NCBI GenBank assembly: GCA_020634615.1
Contig: JACKBI010000003.1
Span: 1 to 64,000, forward strand
DNA: 64,000 bases
Source of the DNA: Anaerolineales bacterium
GTDB taxonomy: Bacteria > Chloroflexota > Anaerolineae > JAAEKA01
Direction of reading: 5' to 3'
Part shown: one piece after another, positions 32,189 through 40,792 of the stretch
Position numbering within the stretch: the stretch's first letter is position 1
How the letters are laid out: the number at the start of each line of letters is the position of its first letter
Translations under genes and position numbers: made by a program
The notes under the pieces: model-generated
Databases searched by the model: none
What the model saw: the letters and a program-made list of their open reading frames with translations, nothing else
What the model was told of the DNA's origin: nothing

Positions 32189-32245
32189 CGTGGCCAAAGC
32201 CGTTGACATCGATCCGCCTGCTACGACTGGAAATGAAGTCAGGTT
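32189..32245 (+). repeat. Dispersed repeat, copy 2
   Basis: Second copy of the repeat described at 30525-30580, in the same orientation, within the gap between the sulfurtransferase and the DUF1801 gene. Both copies stay open in the same frame (VAKAVDLYPP and VAKAVDIDPP), so they may be tails of a common coding ancestor. Confidence 0.55.
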
Positions 32246-32325
32246 CTGGCGACACTGATGTTGTTTTGACATCAGCGCTCCGCGGGAATCCCTTGTTCTG
32301 AAAGCCGCTTAAGGAATAGACGCGA

Positions 32326-32715
32326 ATGACAATGACACATCAGGCGTTCTTGACCAATTTCGATGATGAGCGCAAGCCACTCGTTGAAGCAGTGATTCAA
32401 GCGATCAATGAAGAATGTCCGAATCTCACCCAAACTATCAAGTGGAACGCTCCATCTTTTGTTGACAATGGCAAAGACCGCTTGACGTTGATGCTTCACA
32501 AAAAAGATAGAGTTTGTCTGATCCTCCACACAGGCGCAAAACCCAAAGAAGATAAGAAAGCGCCGCGCCTGTACGAAGACAGCACGGGACTTCTTGAATG
32601 GAACTCGAATATTCGCGCAACAGTTACCTTCATCGACAGCACCGACTTCGTTTCCAAAAGACACCTGTTCAAGACGGCCGTAAGCCAGTGGCTTGATGAA
32701 ACCAAAGACCTCTAG
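32326..32715 (+). CDS. DUF1801-domain protein
   Basis: A 129-residue YdhG/DUF1801-type protein: EAVIQAINEECPNLTQTIKW, NAPSFVDNGKDRLTLML and LYEDSTGLLEWNSNIRATVT are characteristic. The fold is known from structures, but no biochemical role is established; some members relate to the frataxin-like or 'iron chaperone' annotation. AAGGA is about ten bases upstream of the ATG. It stands alone in its orientation group, separated by repeats from its neighbours. Confidence 0.8.
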   Translation: MTMTHQAFLTNFDDERKPLVEAVIQAINEECPNLTQTIKWNAPSFVDNGKDRLTLMLHKKDRVCLILHTGAKPKEDKKAPRLYEDSTGLLEWNSNIRATVTFIDSTDFVSKRHLFKTAVSQWLDETKDL

Positions 32716-32814
32716 CGCCAGCTTGTGAAGTAAACTTGGCCCCTGCGCCTATCCTCAACGCTTGCGATGAGAGCAACTGTCTGATGGATAAATGTGAAGA
32801 GTATTGAAAAAAAC

Positions 32815-33039
32815 ATGGAGATAACGAAGGACACACGTGTTTCCGATATTCTGGATGAACATGGGGATATCGCAGATGTGATGGAAGTTTTCGGCGTCAA
32901 ACGTGTCAGCGAGTATTCGGTGCGCCGCCTGCTGACCAAAGCGCTGACCGTTGAGCGGGCCGCGCGCGTGCACCGCGTGCCGCTGGATGAGTTCCTGGCG
33001 ACGTTGCAGCAGGCGGCGGCGACAAACCAAGCTGGTTGA
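32815..33039 (+). CDS. DUF1858-like small protein without cysteines
   Basis: A 74-residue protein: MEITKDTRVSDILDEHGDIA, then DVMEVFGVKRVSEYSVRRLL and VHRVPLDEFLATLQQA. It follows the DUF1858 (ScdA_N-like) outline, in which the middle usually carries Cys-X-X-Cys; here there is no cysteine at all, so a redox disulfide role is excluded. An upstream GTG at 32794 is also possible; neither start has a clear ribosome site. Confidence 0.6.
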   Translation: MEITKDTRVSDILDEHGDIADVMEVFGVKRVSEYSVRRLLTKALTVERAARVHRVPLDEFLATLQQAAATNQAG

Positions 33040-33082
33040 TGTCGCAACGTCCTCAAGGCCGTGGTGCTCGTTGGTTTAGCAC

Positions 33083-33541
33083 GTGATGAACGACAATCCA
33101 ATCATCGAATACGCGCCGCATTACCACAGCCAGATCATCGACGTCATCGGCCGGTCGCTCAGGGATCAGAAGGTCGTTCCTGACTCCGACGAGCCGTTGG
33201 AGGACGATGACCTGCGGCACATCGCTGAGAACTATGCCGGGCGCGGCCGATTTTGGGTCTGCCTGGCTGGCGAAACGGTCATCGGAACCGTCGCCATCCG
33301 TGAGGTGGACGCATCGACTGCCTACCTGAAGTGCATGTTCGTGGTGACAGCCCGACACGGGCAGGGGATCGGCCAACAACTTCTGGATCATGCGTTGCAG
33401 TTTGCGCGAGCGCAGGGCTACCGCGTGATCGTTCTGGATACGCATCAGCTCATGAAACGCGCGCACCGATTCTACGAGCGAAATGGCTTTATGCGTGTTG
33501 CTGATGGCAACGAAACGTACGGCTATCGAATGGACTTGTGA
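33083..33541 (+). CDS. GNAT-family N-acetyltransferase
   Basis: A 152-residue acyltransferase using acetyl-CoA. KCMFVVTARHGQGIGQQLLD carries the acetyl-CoA-binding motif (R-H-G-Q-G-I-G), FARAQGYRVIVLDT the next strand, and RFYERNGFMRV the closing motif B. The start is GTG 33083 or ATG 33086. The acceptor is unknown. Confidence 0.85.
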   Translation: MMNDNPIIEYAPHYHSQIIDVIGRSLRDQKVVPDSDEPLEDDDLRHIAENYAGRGRFWVCLAGETVIGTVAIREVDASTAYLKCMFVVTARHGQGIGQQLLDHALQFARAQGYRVIVLDTHQLMKRAHRFYERNGFMRVADGNETYGYRMDL

Positions 33542-33611
33542 GTTCAGCAGCCAGCACCATCCGATTCTCAACGCCAAACGGGTGCCCGTCAGAAAAACCC
33601 GTCAGACACAG

Positions 33612-34241
33612 ATGAATCAAACGCCACCCGCCATGCTCAACCACGCGTCACTGACAGAGGCGGTGCATTTTCTGGCCGGGATCGATGCGGATCTGGCGGG
33701 CATCGTAGCGGCGCATGGCCATCCGCCGCTCTGGGCACGCACGCCAGGCTTCCCCACCCTGATCCACATCATCCTGGAACAGCAGGTCTCGCTGGCCTCC
33801 GCCCAGGCCGCATTCAACAAACTCGCCGCGGCGGGGCAAGTCACGCCGCAACGCTTCCTCAAGTTCAGCGACGAGGAATTGCGGGGATTTGGCTTCAGCC
33901 GCCAGAAAGCACGCTATGGGCGCGAGCTGTCGCGCGCTATCGAAAGCGGCGACCTCGACATCGATGGACTCGCCGCGATGGACGACGACAATGTGCGCAC
34001 ACAGCTCATGCGGGTCAAGGGAATCGGCCGCTGGACCGCGGACATCTATCTGCTGATGGCCCTGCTGCGCCCCGATGTCTGGCCAACGGGCGATCTCGCG
34101 CTGGTCAAGGCGATGCAGAAGGTCAAAGGAATGCCTGCCGCGCCAACCGCGGACGAAGCGTCTGACGTTGCCGCGTCATGGAGACCATGGCGCGCAGTCG
34201 CCGCGCGCATACTGTGGCACTACTATCTGAGCACACGATAG
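33612..34241 (+). CDS. DNA-3-methyladenine glycosylase II-like protein (AlkA type)
   Basis: A 209-residue HhH-GPD base-excision-repair enzyme. PGFPTLIHIILEQQVSLASA begins the helical core, VKGIGRWTADIYLLMAL is the helix-hairpin-helix, and WPTGDLALVKAM carries the catalytic Asp. It lacks the N-terminal AlkA_N domain of the E. coli enzyme. The start at 33612 is the first ATG in line with the family; the open frame extends back to 33483 over the GNAT gene and is not used. Confidence 0.84.
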   Translation: MNQTPPAMLNHASLTEAVHFLAGIDADLAGIVAAHGHPPLWARTPGFPTLIHIILEQQVSLASAQAAFNKLAAAGQVTPQRFLKFSDEELRGFGFSRQKARYGRELSRAIESGDLDIDGLAAMDDDNVRTQLMRVKGIGRWTADIYLLMALLRPDVWPTGDLALVKAMQKVKGMPAAPTADEASDVAASWRPWRAVAARILWHYYLSTR

Positions 34242-34303
34242 CATCAACCGAGACAAACTAGTAGCACTGGACGCATAACGCTGTCCACAAACGGAGAAAG
34301 AAG

Positions 34304-35032
34304 ATGACCACCCTTGTAGTTGGAGCAACCGGAGCAACCGGAAAGCTGCTGGTGGAGCACTTGCTTGACCGCGGAGAAGCCGTCAAGGTGATCGTGAGAT
34401 CGCCTGACAGGCTACCTGAAACGATCAGAAATCACGATCTACTGACGGTGATACAGGCCAGCGTCCTCGAATTGAGCGATGCCGAGATGGCCCGCCACGT
34501 TCGCGGGTGTGATGCGGTGGCGTCGTGTTTGGGACACAACATGACTCTGAAAGGACTCTGGGGCAGCCCGCGCCGGCTGGTCACCGATGCCACCCGCCGC
34601 TTGTGCGCGGCTGCCAAGGCCAACCAGCCGGCAGAGCCGGTCCGCTTTGTGCTGATGAACACGACCGGCAATCGCAACCGCGATCTCGACGAGCGTGTCA
34701 CGTTTTCCGAACGGCTGGTTGTTGGCCTGCTGCGCGTGCTGTTGCCACCGCAGGCGGACAACGAAGCGGCCGCGGACTACCTGCGGGCTGGCATCGGCCA
34801 AAACGACCCGTCCATCGAATGGGTTGCCGTTCGCCCAGATAACCTGATCGACGAGGACAAGGTTACGAGGTATGAGGTCTATCCCTCACCAATCCGCAGC
34901 GGGATATTCGATCCGGGCAAGACCAGCCGCATCAACGTCGGCCACTTCATGGCGCAGTTGATCACCGACAATGACACGTGGAAGCGGTGGAAGGGGCAGA
35001 TGCCCGTCATCTACAACGCGGAATCGGCGTGA
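34304..35032 (+). CDS. NAD(P)-binding atypical SDR (NmrA-like)
   Basis: A 242-residue Rossmann protein: MTTLVVGATGATGKLLVEHL holds the GATGATG cofactor motif at residues 7-13. CDAVASCLGHNMTLKG and VRFVLMNTTGNRNRD follow, and IEWVAVRPDNLIDED precedes the C-terminal part. There is no Tyr-X3-Lys, so it is an atypical SDR and could be a redox sensor or an oxidoreductase. GGAG lies seven bases before the ATG. Confidence 0.8.
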   Translation: MTTLVVGATGATGKLLVEHLLDRGEAVKVIVRSPDRLPETIRNHDLLTVIQASVLELSDAEMARHVRGCDAVASCLGHNMTLKGLWGSPRRLVTDATRRLCAAAKANQPAEPVRFVLMNTTGNRNRDLDERVTFSERLVVGLLRVLLPPQADNEAAADYLRAGIGQNDPSIEWVAVRPDNLIDEDKVTRYEVYPSPIRSGIFDPGKTSRINVGHFMAQLITDNDTWKRWKGQMPVIYNAESA

Positions 35033-35128
35033 TGGCTTGCTTCTTAGTTTTGCGACCAGTCTGTTACCTCGATACAATGGTTTTGGTTGTGCACCAACAC
35101 ACATAAGCAACCAAAGCAGAAAGAACCT

Positions 35129-36028
35129 ATGCCAGAAAAACAACCACGCGTCGCGATGATCACAGGTGGGAACAGTGGGATCGGTTTCGCCACTGCCGGA
35201 AAGCTGGCGGCCAAAGGATTCCACGTCATCCTGGCTTCACGTAACCAGCAAACCAGCGCGCAGGCCATCGAGCGGATCTGTGCCGGCAATCCCAGCGCCA
35301 GCGTCGAGTCGATCCCGCTCGACCTGGCGTCTTTCGCAGCCGTGCGGCAGTGCGTCGCCACGTTTCAGGCCAAGGGCTACCCGCTGCACCTCCTGATCAA
35401 CAACGCCGGTGGATCGGTCGCCGGCCAGCAGGCCAGCTTCACCGCCGACGGCTTCGAAATGACGTTCGGCACCAATCACCTGGGGCACTTCTTGCTTACG
35501 AATCTGTTGCTGGACAACCTCAAGCAGTCGGCCCCGGCACGAGTGATCACGGTCTCCTCGCAGAAGCACGTCCCGGGTTACGGAGGCAAGGGAGCGCCTG
35601 ATTTCGACTACGACAACCTCAAGGGGGAAAAGTACTACGACACGCAGGTGTTCTACCGCAACTCCAAGCTGGCGAACATGTGGTTTGCGTATGAGTTGCA
35701 GCGCAGGCTCGCCGGTACGGGCGTGACGTCGAACGCAGTCTGTCCTGGCTTTGTGCCTGAGGCCATCGGTAATCGCCGGACGTCGGCGCTTGACCGACTG
35801 ATGTACAAACAAATCCTGCCGCGCATGCCCTTTGCGCGTTCGCTGGAGCAGGCGTCCTCGTCTTACATGGTCGCCGCGACCGATCCCCGCTATGAAAGCG
35901 TCGGCGGCAAGTTCATCGTCGATGGCAAAGAGACACCCTCCAGTGACGAGTCTTACGACGAAGAGAAAGCGCGCCGCTTGTGGGAAATGAGTTGCGAGTG
36001 GTGCGGACTTGGGAATGGCGCCTCATGA
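35129..36028 (+). CDS. Short-chain dehydrogenase (WW-oxidoreductase/retinol-dehydrogenase-like)
   Basis: A 299-residue SDR. TGGNSGIGFATAGKLAAKG carries the cofactor motif, INNAGG the third strand, FGTNHLGHFLLTNLLL and VSSQKH precede YDTQVFYRNSKLANMW, where Tyr-X3-Lys is spaced as YRNSK. The start at 35129 (MPEKQPRVAMITGG) is preferred to 35087. A small hairpin (GCCGCG at 36033 with CGCGGC at 36045) follows the stop. Confidence 0.82.
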   Translation: MPEKQPRVAMITGGNSGIGFATAGKLAAKGFHVILASRNQQTSAQAIERICAGNPSASVESIPLDLASFAAVRQCVATFQAKGYPLHLLINNAGGSVAGQQASFTADGFEMTFGTNHLGHFLLTNLLLDNLKQSAPARVITVSSQKHVPGYGGKGAPDFDYDNLKGEKYYDTQVFYRNSKLANMWFAYELQRRLAGTGVTSNAVCPGFVPEAIGNRRTSALDRLMYKQILPRMPFARSLEQASSSYMVAATDPRYESVGGKFIVDGKETPSSDESYDEEKARRLWEMSCEWCGLGNGAS

Positions 36029-36073
36029 TCGCGCCGCGAAACAGCGCGGCATTTGCCGCTACGAGGTGATCAG

Positions 36074-37015
36074 ATGCCTCTTAGCCTGACGATGCGCACG
36101 GTTCTGCTCGCGGTGCGAGTCACCGGCGGCAAGCCGATCAACGAGATGACCATCCCGGAGGCGCGCAGAGCGACCCAGGCACGAATTCGCAGGCGCCGCA
36201 AACCTATCCCCATCGCCAGCATCGCAGATCGCACCATTCCCGGCCCCGCCGGCCCAATCCCGATACGACTCTATACACCCGAAGGACCGGGCCCGTTTCC
36301 GCTGGTGGTCTTCTTTCACGGCGGTGGTTTTGTGGTGGGCAATCTCGACAACGACGACATGATTTGCCGCAGCCTGTGCCACGGTGCGGACTGCGTCGTC
36401 GTATCCGTTGACTATCGGTTAGCGCCGGAGCACAAGTTTCCCGCCGCGCCTGACGACTGTCTGGCCGCCACCCGTTGGGCCGCGGAGCATGCCGTCGAGT
36501 TCAACGCTGACCCGGCCCGGATCGCGCTGGCAGGCGACAGCGCCGGTGGCAATCTGGCAGCGGTGACCGCAATGCGTATTCGTGACGAGGGCGGACCGCG
36601 CCTGCGCGGCCAGCTGCTCATTTACCCCATGACCGATTATCACACCCCTCCTGCCCCCTCCCTGGTTGCCAATGCAAGCGATTATCTCGTCACGCGCGAC
36701 ATGATCATCTGGTTCTGGGGACACTACCTGAACGATGCCAGCCAGGCTAACCACCCGCACGCAGCGCCGCTGCGCGCGCCTGACCTGAGCGGCTTGCCGC
36801 CCGCGCTGGTAATCACCGCGGAATATGATCCGCTGCGCGACGAGGGTGAACGCTACGCCCAGCGTCTGCAGCAGGCAGGCGTGCCCACCGTATGTACGCG
36901 TTACGACGGCATGATCCACGGATTTTTCGTGCTGGATGAGCTCTTTAAGGAGAGTCGACAAGCGGTCGACCAATCAAACCAGTGGTTGAGACAGGTGTTT
37001 GATCACCTGGGGTAA
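36074..37015 (+). CDS. Alpha/beta hydrolase of the hormone-sensitive-lipase family
   Basis: A 313-residue esterase. HGGGFVVGN forms the oxyanion hole, GDSAGGNLAAVTA the nucleophile elbow, TAEYDPLRDEGERYAQ the acid and DGMIHGFFVL the His. This is the bacterial HSL (type IV) layout, acting on short acyl esters. GAGG lies seven bases upstream of ATG 36074, deciding the start; the open frame begins at TTG 36053. Between 37016 and 37221 I see nothing further. Confidence 0.86.
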   Translation: MPLSLTMRTVLLAVRVTGGKPINEMTIPEARRATQARIRRRRKPIPIASIADRTIPGPAGPIPIRLYTPEGPGPFPLVVFFHGGGFVVGNLDNDDMICRSLCHGADCVVVSVDYRLAPEHKFPAAPDDCLAATRWAAEHAVEFNADPARIALAGDSAGGNLAAVTAMRIRDEGGPRLRGQLLIYPMTDYHTPPAPSLVANASDYLVTRDMIIWFWGHYLNDASQANHPHAAPLRAPDLSGLPPALVITAEYDPLRDEGERYAQRLQQAGVPTVCTRYDGMIHGFFVLDELFKESRQAVDQSNQWLRQVFDHLG

Positions 37016-37221
37016 ACATAGCTTCTCCTCCGCTGGATGGCATTCAAGCAGTTGGAGGGCGGTCCTGACGAATAGTCGTCGACTTCCGGTGTCTGCCCAT
37101 GGTGGATCCAACGTGCCGCAGTTTCTCGCCAACGCACTTCCCCACGATTCCCAAATGACCACAATTCGAAACTGAATGACCTGCCCGGCTGCGACTACCC
37201 TTTGTTGGAACCGCTCACCTG

Positions 37222-37230
37222 TGCTACTAT
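37222..37230 (+). promoter_or_regulatory. Extended -10 promoter element
   Basis: TGCTACTAT fits the extended -10 form TGN-TATAAT with one mismatch. It ends ten bases before the ATG of the 808-residue protein, so the transcript would be almost leaderless, as for brnT. A convincing -35 box is not seen. Confidence 0.45.
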
Positions 37231-37239
37231 GGGTGGTAT

Positions 37240-39666
37240 ATGCTGGCAGCCGCAGGCACCCCGCTTACATGGTCTGAACCATTCATCCCCGACGATCCTT
37301 CGGTCCCCACTCCGTTGTGGGCGCTTGAGCAACGTCCGTGGTCGGTTGCCCTGCCGCGCCGCTACCTGGACCAGCTCAGCCAGCCGGGTGATACGGTCCT
37401 CGATCCCTTTGCCAGCCAGCCCGCTCTTATCCGCTACGCAGGCGCCAGCCAGCGGCGGGTGGTGATCAACAATGCCATTCCCGCCAGTCTTCTTGCCGTT
37501 ATGTCGAGCGCAGACCCGCCGAATGCGCAGGCTGTCGATGGCGCGTTCACGCGCATTGCCGACGCCCCGCGGCGTGGCCAAACCCTGGCGGACCATCTGC
37601 AAAGCCTCTATGCCACGCTCTGCCCATACTGTGCAGGCACGGCCACCGCAGCGGCCTACATCTGGGATCGGGAGACGGGAGAGCCGCAGCACAAGCGCAT
37701 CGAATGTCCACACTGCCACGAAAGCGGTCTGGCGCCGGTGGACATGGACGACCTGTCCCGGCTGGCGACGCTGGAGATTCGCGGCGCGGCCTACTGGGGC
37801 CTGCTCAGCCGGCTGGTCGCGCCGGGAGACGTACTGACCCCCAAGGCGCGCGCCCTGATCGATCTTTACGTGCCGCGCACTCTCCTGGCCGTCAACGAGC
37901 TGATCACCGCCAGCGAGCAGCGCATTCGTGACCCGGAGGAACTACGGGCCGCGCGCGCCATGATTCTGCACGTCCTGCAGCAAACCAGCTCCCTCCACAC
38001 TGTCGACCATCCGGATACACCTCCCGGGTCGGCACGCGTTGCCAGCGTCCTGGACCCGCCGCGTCGCTTCGTGGAACACAACGCCTGGCGGGCTTTCGAG
38101 CACGCCCACCGCACGCTGCGGGAACGATCCGCGCACTCCGTCCTGTGGGCAAACAGCCTGGTAGCACTGCGCGGCCCGTCTGGTCAGGGGCGGATTGCCA
38201 CCGACTCGCTGAACGTACCAGAGCTGGTTGAGCGGCTGATCCCCGGCTCCGTTGCGCTGATCCTCAGCCAACCGCCGCCCTTCGACCCGGGCGCCTACCT
38301 GCTGGGTTTTCTGTGGACAGGCTGGCTTTTTGGCCGCGAAGCTGCCAGCCACAGCAAAGCCGCGCTGTCAATCGAGCACTGGAGTTGGGACTGGTATGCC
38401 CGCGCCATGACCACTGCCTTGAGCGGCCTCAGACCGGCAGTCCGCCCCGATGGGCATATGGTCCTGGCCTTTCACGACCGCTCACCGCGCCGGATGATCG
38501 CGTTGCTGGCCGCGGCGGAGCGGGCCGGCTGGCGACTGATGACGCAGGCGTCCCAGACGTCAACAGTTGCACCACAACGCACCACCTGGCGGCTGATCTT
38601 CGCTCTTGCTGAGCCGTCCGGCGAACCAAGGCGCACCGACACGACCACATCGTTTCAGGCGAGCTTTCAGGAGGCAGCCACCGACCTGCTGGTCCTGCGC
38701 GCCGAACCCACACCCTGGCCGCTGATCGTCACTGCCGGCGTGGCACGCTGGGCTGCAGACGGCCTGCTGGCACAGCCGGGAGCGTCGCCGGAAAGCATCC
38801 GTCGTCCGGTCTCTATGCTGGTCGAACAGGCCCGGCTGGCGCTCAGCCCCGACCTGCCGCCGGCCGGCCTTCGTCCGGTCACACCGGGAAGCCGCGAGCG
38901 CATGCAGTGGGACCTGGAAGAAAGGCCCGCGGGCGCGCCGCTGGCAGACCGGGTGGAGCAGTTCATTGCGGCCCGGCTGCACCAAGGCAGCCAACCGGAT
39001 GCCGCCCTGCGTTCCGCGGTCTACAGCGCGTTCGCTGCCTGGGAGACGCCCGATGCGGAGTTGATCGACGCCTGCCTGACATCATATGCAGTCCGGGGTG
39101 AGGCGGGCTGGCAGTTGCGCGCCGAAGACGAACCGGAGCGGCGCGGCCGCGATTTGAGCGAAATGCTCTTGCGTTTGCACAGCCTCGGCCATTCGCTGGG
39201 CTTCCAGGTGTGGATCGCGCCGGATCAGCAGACCGCTGCGCTGGGTCTCGTGCCGTTGGGCCACGGCGGACCAGACCATGCCGACCAGTGGTCGCCAGCC
39301 AGCGTGGTCTGGCATGCCGAGGGAAGCCCAGAGTTCGCATTTGCCCTGACCACCCGGACTACGCTGCAACCGTGGCTGGTCGGCGCGCCTGGTCCGCTGG
39401 AATTCCTGCCGCGCTACGTCGTGCTGCCAGGTGGACGGGCTGAGTTGCTGGACTTCAAGCTGCGCCGCTGTCCGTCGTGGCGTGGTCAACTCGCCTGGAC
39501 AGGTTGGGAGTTCATCAAATTCCGCCACATCCGCCGGTTGGCAGCGGTGCCGGATCTGACGCTGGCCGGCTTCCGGGCGCGGGCAGGAATGGATCCGGTG
39601 GTTACGCTGCCCGGCCAGCAGCTCGCCTTGTTCGATGAAGCATCGGATGAAACTGCGCTTCCCTAG
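37240..39666 (+). CDS. Degenerate DUF1156-type DNA methylase-like protein
   Basis: An 808-residue protein that follows the plan of DUF1156-type adenine-specific DNA methylases. LDPFASQPALIRYAG (residues 54-68) stands where DPFAGGGT binds S-adenosylmethionine; a zinc ribbon follows (Cys128, Cys131, Cys156, Cys159; CPYC and CPHC); and ILSQPPPFDPGAYLLGFLWT (341-360) stands where the catalytic (D/N)PPY and its YxDLxDFFYxWL follow-up should be. The glycine-rich SAM loop and the Asp/Asn of the catalytic motif are both lost, so it is probably not an active methyltransferase. The C-terminal 250 residues match nothing I know (RYVVLPGGRAELLDFKLRR). Its role could be DNA or nucleotide binding. Confidence 0.65.
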   Translation: MLAAAGTPLTWSEPFIPDDPSVPTPLWALEQRPWSVALPRRYLDQLSQPGDTVLDPFASQPALIRYAGASQRRVVINNAIPASLLAVMSSADPPNAQAVDGAFTRIADAPRRGQTLADHLQSLYATLCPYCAGTATAAAYIWDRETGEPQHKRIECPHCHESGLAPVDMDDLSRLATLEIRGAAYWGLLSRLVAPGDVLTPKARALIDLYVPRTLLAVNELITASEQRIRDPEELRAARAMILHVLQQTSSLHTVDHPDTPPGSARVASVLDPPRRFVEHNAWRAFEHAHRTLRERSAHSVLWANSLVALRGPSGQGRIATDSLNVPELVERLIPGSVALILSQPPPFDPGAYLLGFLWTGWLFGREAASHSKAALSIEHWSWDWYARAMTTALSGLRPAVRPDGHMVLAFHDRSPRRMIALLAAAERAGWRLMTQASQTSTVAPQRTTWRLIFALAEPSGEPRRTDTTTSFQASFQEAATDLLVLRAEPTPWPLIVTAGVARWAADGLLAQPGASPESIRRPVSMLVEQARLALSPDLPPAGLRPVTPGSRERMQWDLEERPAGAPLADRVEQFIAARLHQGSQPDAALRSAVYSAFAAWETPDAELIDACLTSYAVRGEAGWQLRAEDEPERRGRDLSEMLLRLHSLGHSLGFQVWIAPDQQTAALGLVPLGHGGPDHADQWSPASVVWHAEGSPEFAFALTTRTTLQPWLVGAPGPLEFLPRYVVLPGGRAELLDFKLRRCPSWRGQLAWTGWEFIKFRHIRRLAAVPDLTLAGFRARAGMDPVVTLPGQQLALFDEASDETALP

Positions 39667-39683
39667 ACCCGATGGAGAACACC

Positions 39684-40685
39684 ATGACTTTACCCAACCT
39701 TCCCCGTTTTTCCCTGGCACACCTGCCAACGCCGCTTGAAGAAATGCCACGCCTGCGGACCGCGCTGCAAAACGAGCCGGGCCAACACCCCGTCCCTCGC
39801 CTCCTGGTCAAACGCGACGACCAGACGGGTCTGGCCACCGGCGGCAACAAGACGCGCAAACTCGAATTGTTGGTAGCCGAAGCGCTGCGGCTCGGCGCAG
39901 ATACGCTGGTCACCACCGGCGCGCCGCAATCGAACCATTGCCGCCAGACGGCCGCCGCGGCAGCACGTGCCGGACTGGCCTGCACGCTGGTATTGGGCGG
40001 AAACGCGCCCATGCTCGACGGCGGCAACCTGTTGCTCGACCGGCTGTTCGGCGCAGAGATTATCTTCGCCGGATCAGAAGACAGGTTGATCGCCATGCAG
40101 CACGCGGTGGATGACCTGGCAGCGAAGGGGCATCGCCCGTTCGCCATCACTTACGGCGGCTCCAACCCGCTGGGAGCGGCGGCCTACGCGCTGGCGATGG
40201 ATGAACTGGTGGACCAGTGCGCCGAACGCGGCATCCGGCTTGACCACGTGATCGTCGGGTCCAGCAGCGGCGGCACGCAGGCGGGGATGGTCGTCGGCGC
40301 ACGCGCGCTGGCGGCCCCGGTCCAGATCCACGGGATCAGCATTGACCTCGCCGAGAAAACCCTGGTATCAAATCTCGTGACGCTGGGCCAGCAAACTGCC
40401 GACCTGCTTGGCCTTGACCTGACGCTGGCCGACCGGGACTTTACGGTGCATGACGCCTATCTGGGTGGCGGCTACGGTGTGATGGGAGCGGCGGAGCGGG
40501 AAGCAATCGGCCTGCTGGCGCGCAGCGAAGGCCTGCTGGCCGATCCGGTCTACACCGGCCGCGCGCTGGCCGGTCTGCTGGACCTCATTCGCACGGGCCG
40601 TTTCGCAGCCGACGAGACCGTGGTGTTCTGGCATACAGGCGGGCTACCGGCGATCTTTGCGTACGAAGACGCATTGCGGGGATAG
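39684..40685 (+). CDS. D-cysteine desulfhydrase / ACC deaminase-family PLP enzyme
   Basis: A 333-residue fold-type II PLP enzyme, 17 nt after the methylase-like gene. RDDQTGLATGGNKTRKLELL contains the cofactor Lys (GGNKTRKLE), GAPQSNHCRQTAAAAAR the Asn/His region, and SSSGGTQAGM the phosphate-binding loop. D-cysteine desulfhydrase converts D-Cys to pyruvate, H2S and ammonia; ACC deaminases share the fold and differ by few residues, so the choice is not firm. The start at 39684 is favoured by GGAG six bases upstream; ATG 39672 is also open. Confidence 0.83.
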   Translation: MTLPNLPRFSLAHLPTPLEEMPRLRTALQNEPGQHPVPRLLVKRDDQTGLATGGNKTRKLELLVAEALRLGADTLVTTGAPQSNHCRQTAAAAARAGLACTLVLGGNAPMLDGGNLLLDRLFGAEIIFAGSEDRLIAMQHAVDDLAAKGHRPFAITYGGSNPLGAAAYALAMDELVDQCAERGIRLDHVIVGSSSGGTQAGMVVGARALAAPVQIHGISIDLAEKTLVSNLVTLGQQTADLLGLDLTLADRDFTVHDAYLGGGYGVMGAAEREAIGLLARSEGLLADPVYTGRALAGLLDLIRTGRFAADETVVFWHTGGLPAIFAYEDALRG

Positions 40686-40735
40686 CGCAGTCATCCTGAA
40701 GCAACGTCTGTTTTTCCTACCGCACGCATGTGCGA

Positions 40736-40741
40736 TATAAT
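40736..40741 (+). promoter_or_regulatory. -10 box TATAAT ahead of the MBL-fold gene
   Basis: A perfect TATAAT at 40736-40741 lies about 50 bp before the GTG at 40793, in the gap after the desulfhydrase gene. At the matching distance upstream the -35 region (TTTCCT) is weak. Confidence 0.55.
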
Positions 40742-40792
40742 GACGGGGTCACATCCCAACACCGCAACATCGCACGCTTTGGAGGCTACTCT

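Noticed and set aside
30457..33082. Integron cassette array with attC sites
   Set aside because: No RYYYAAC/GTTRRRY pair with the right spacing was found at the gaps, no integrase is present, and the shared 19-bp core is not at cassette boundaries.
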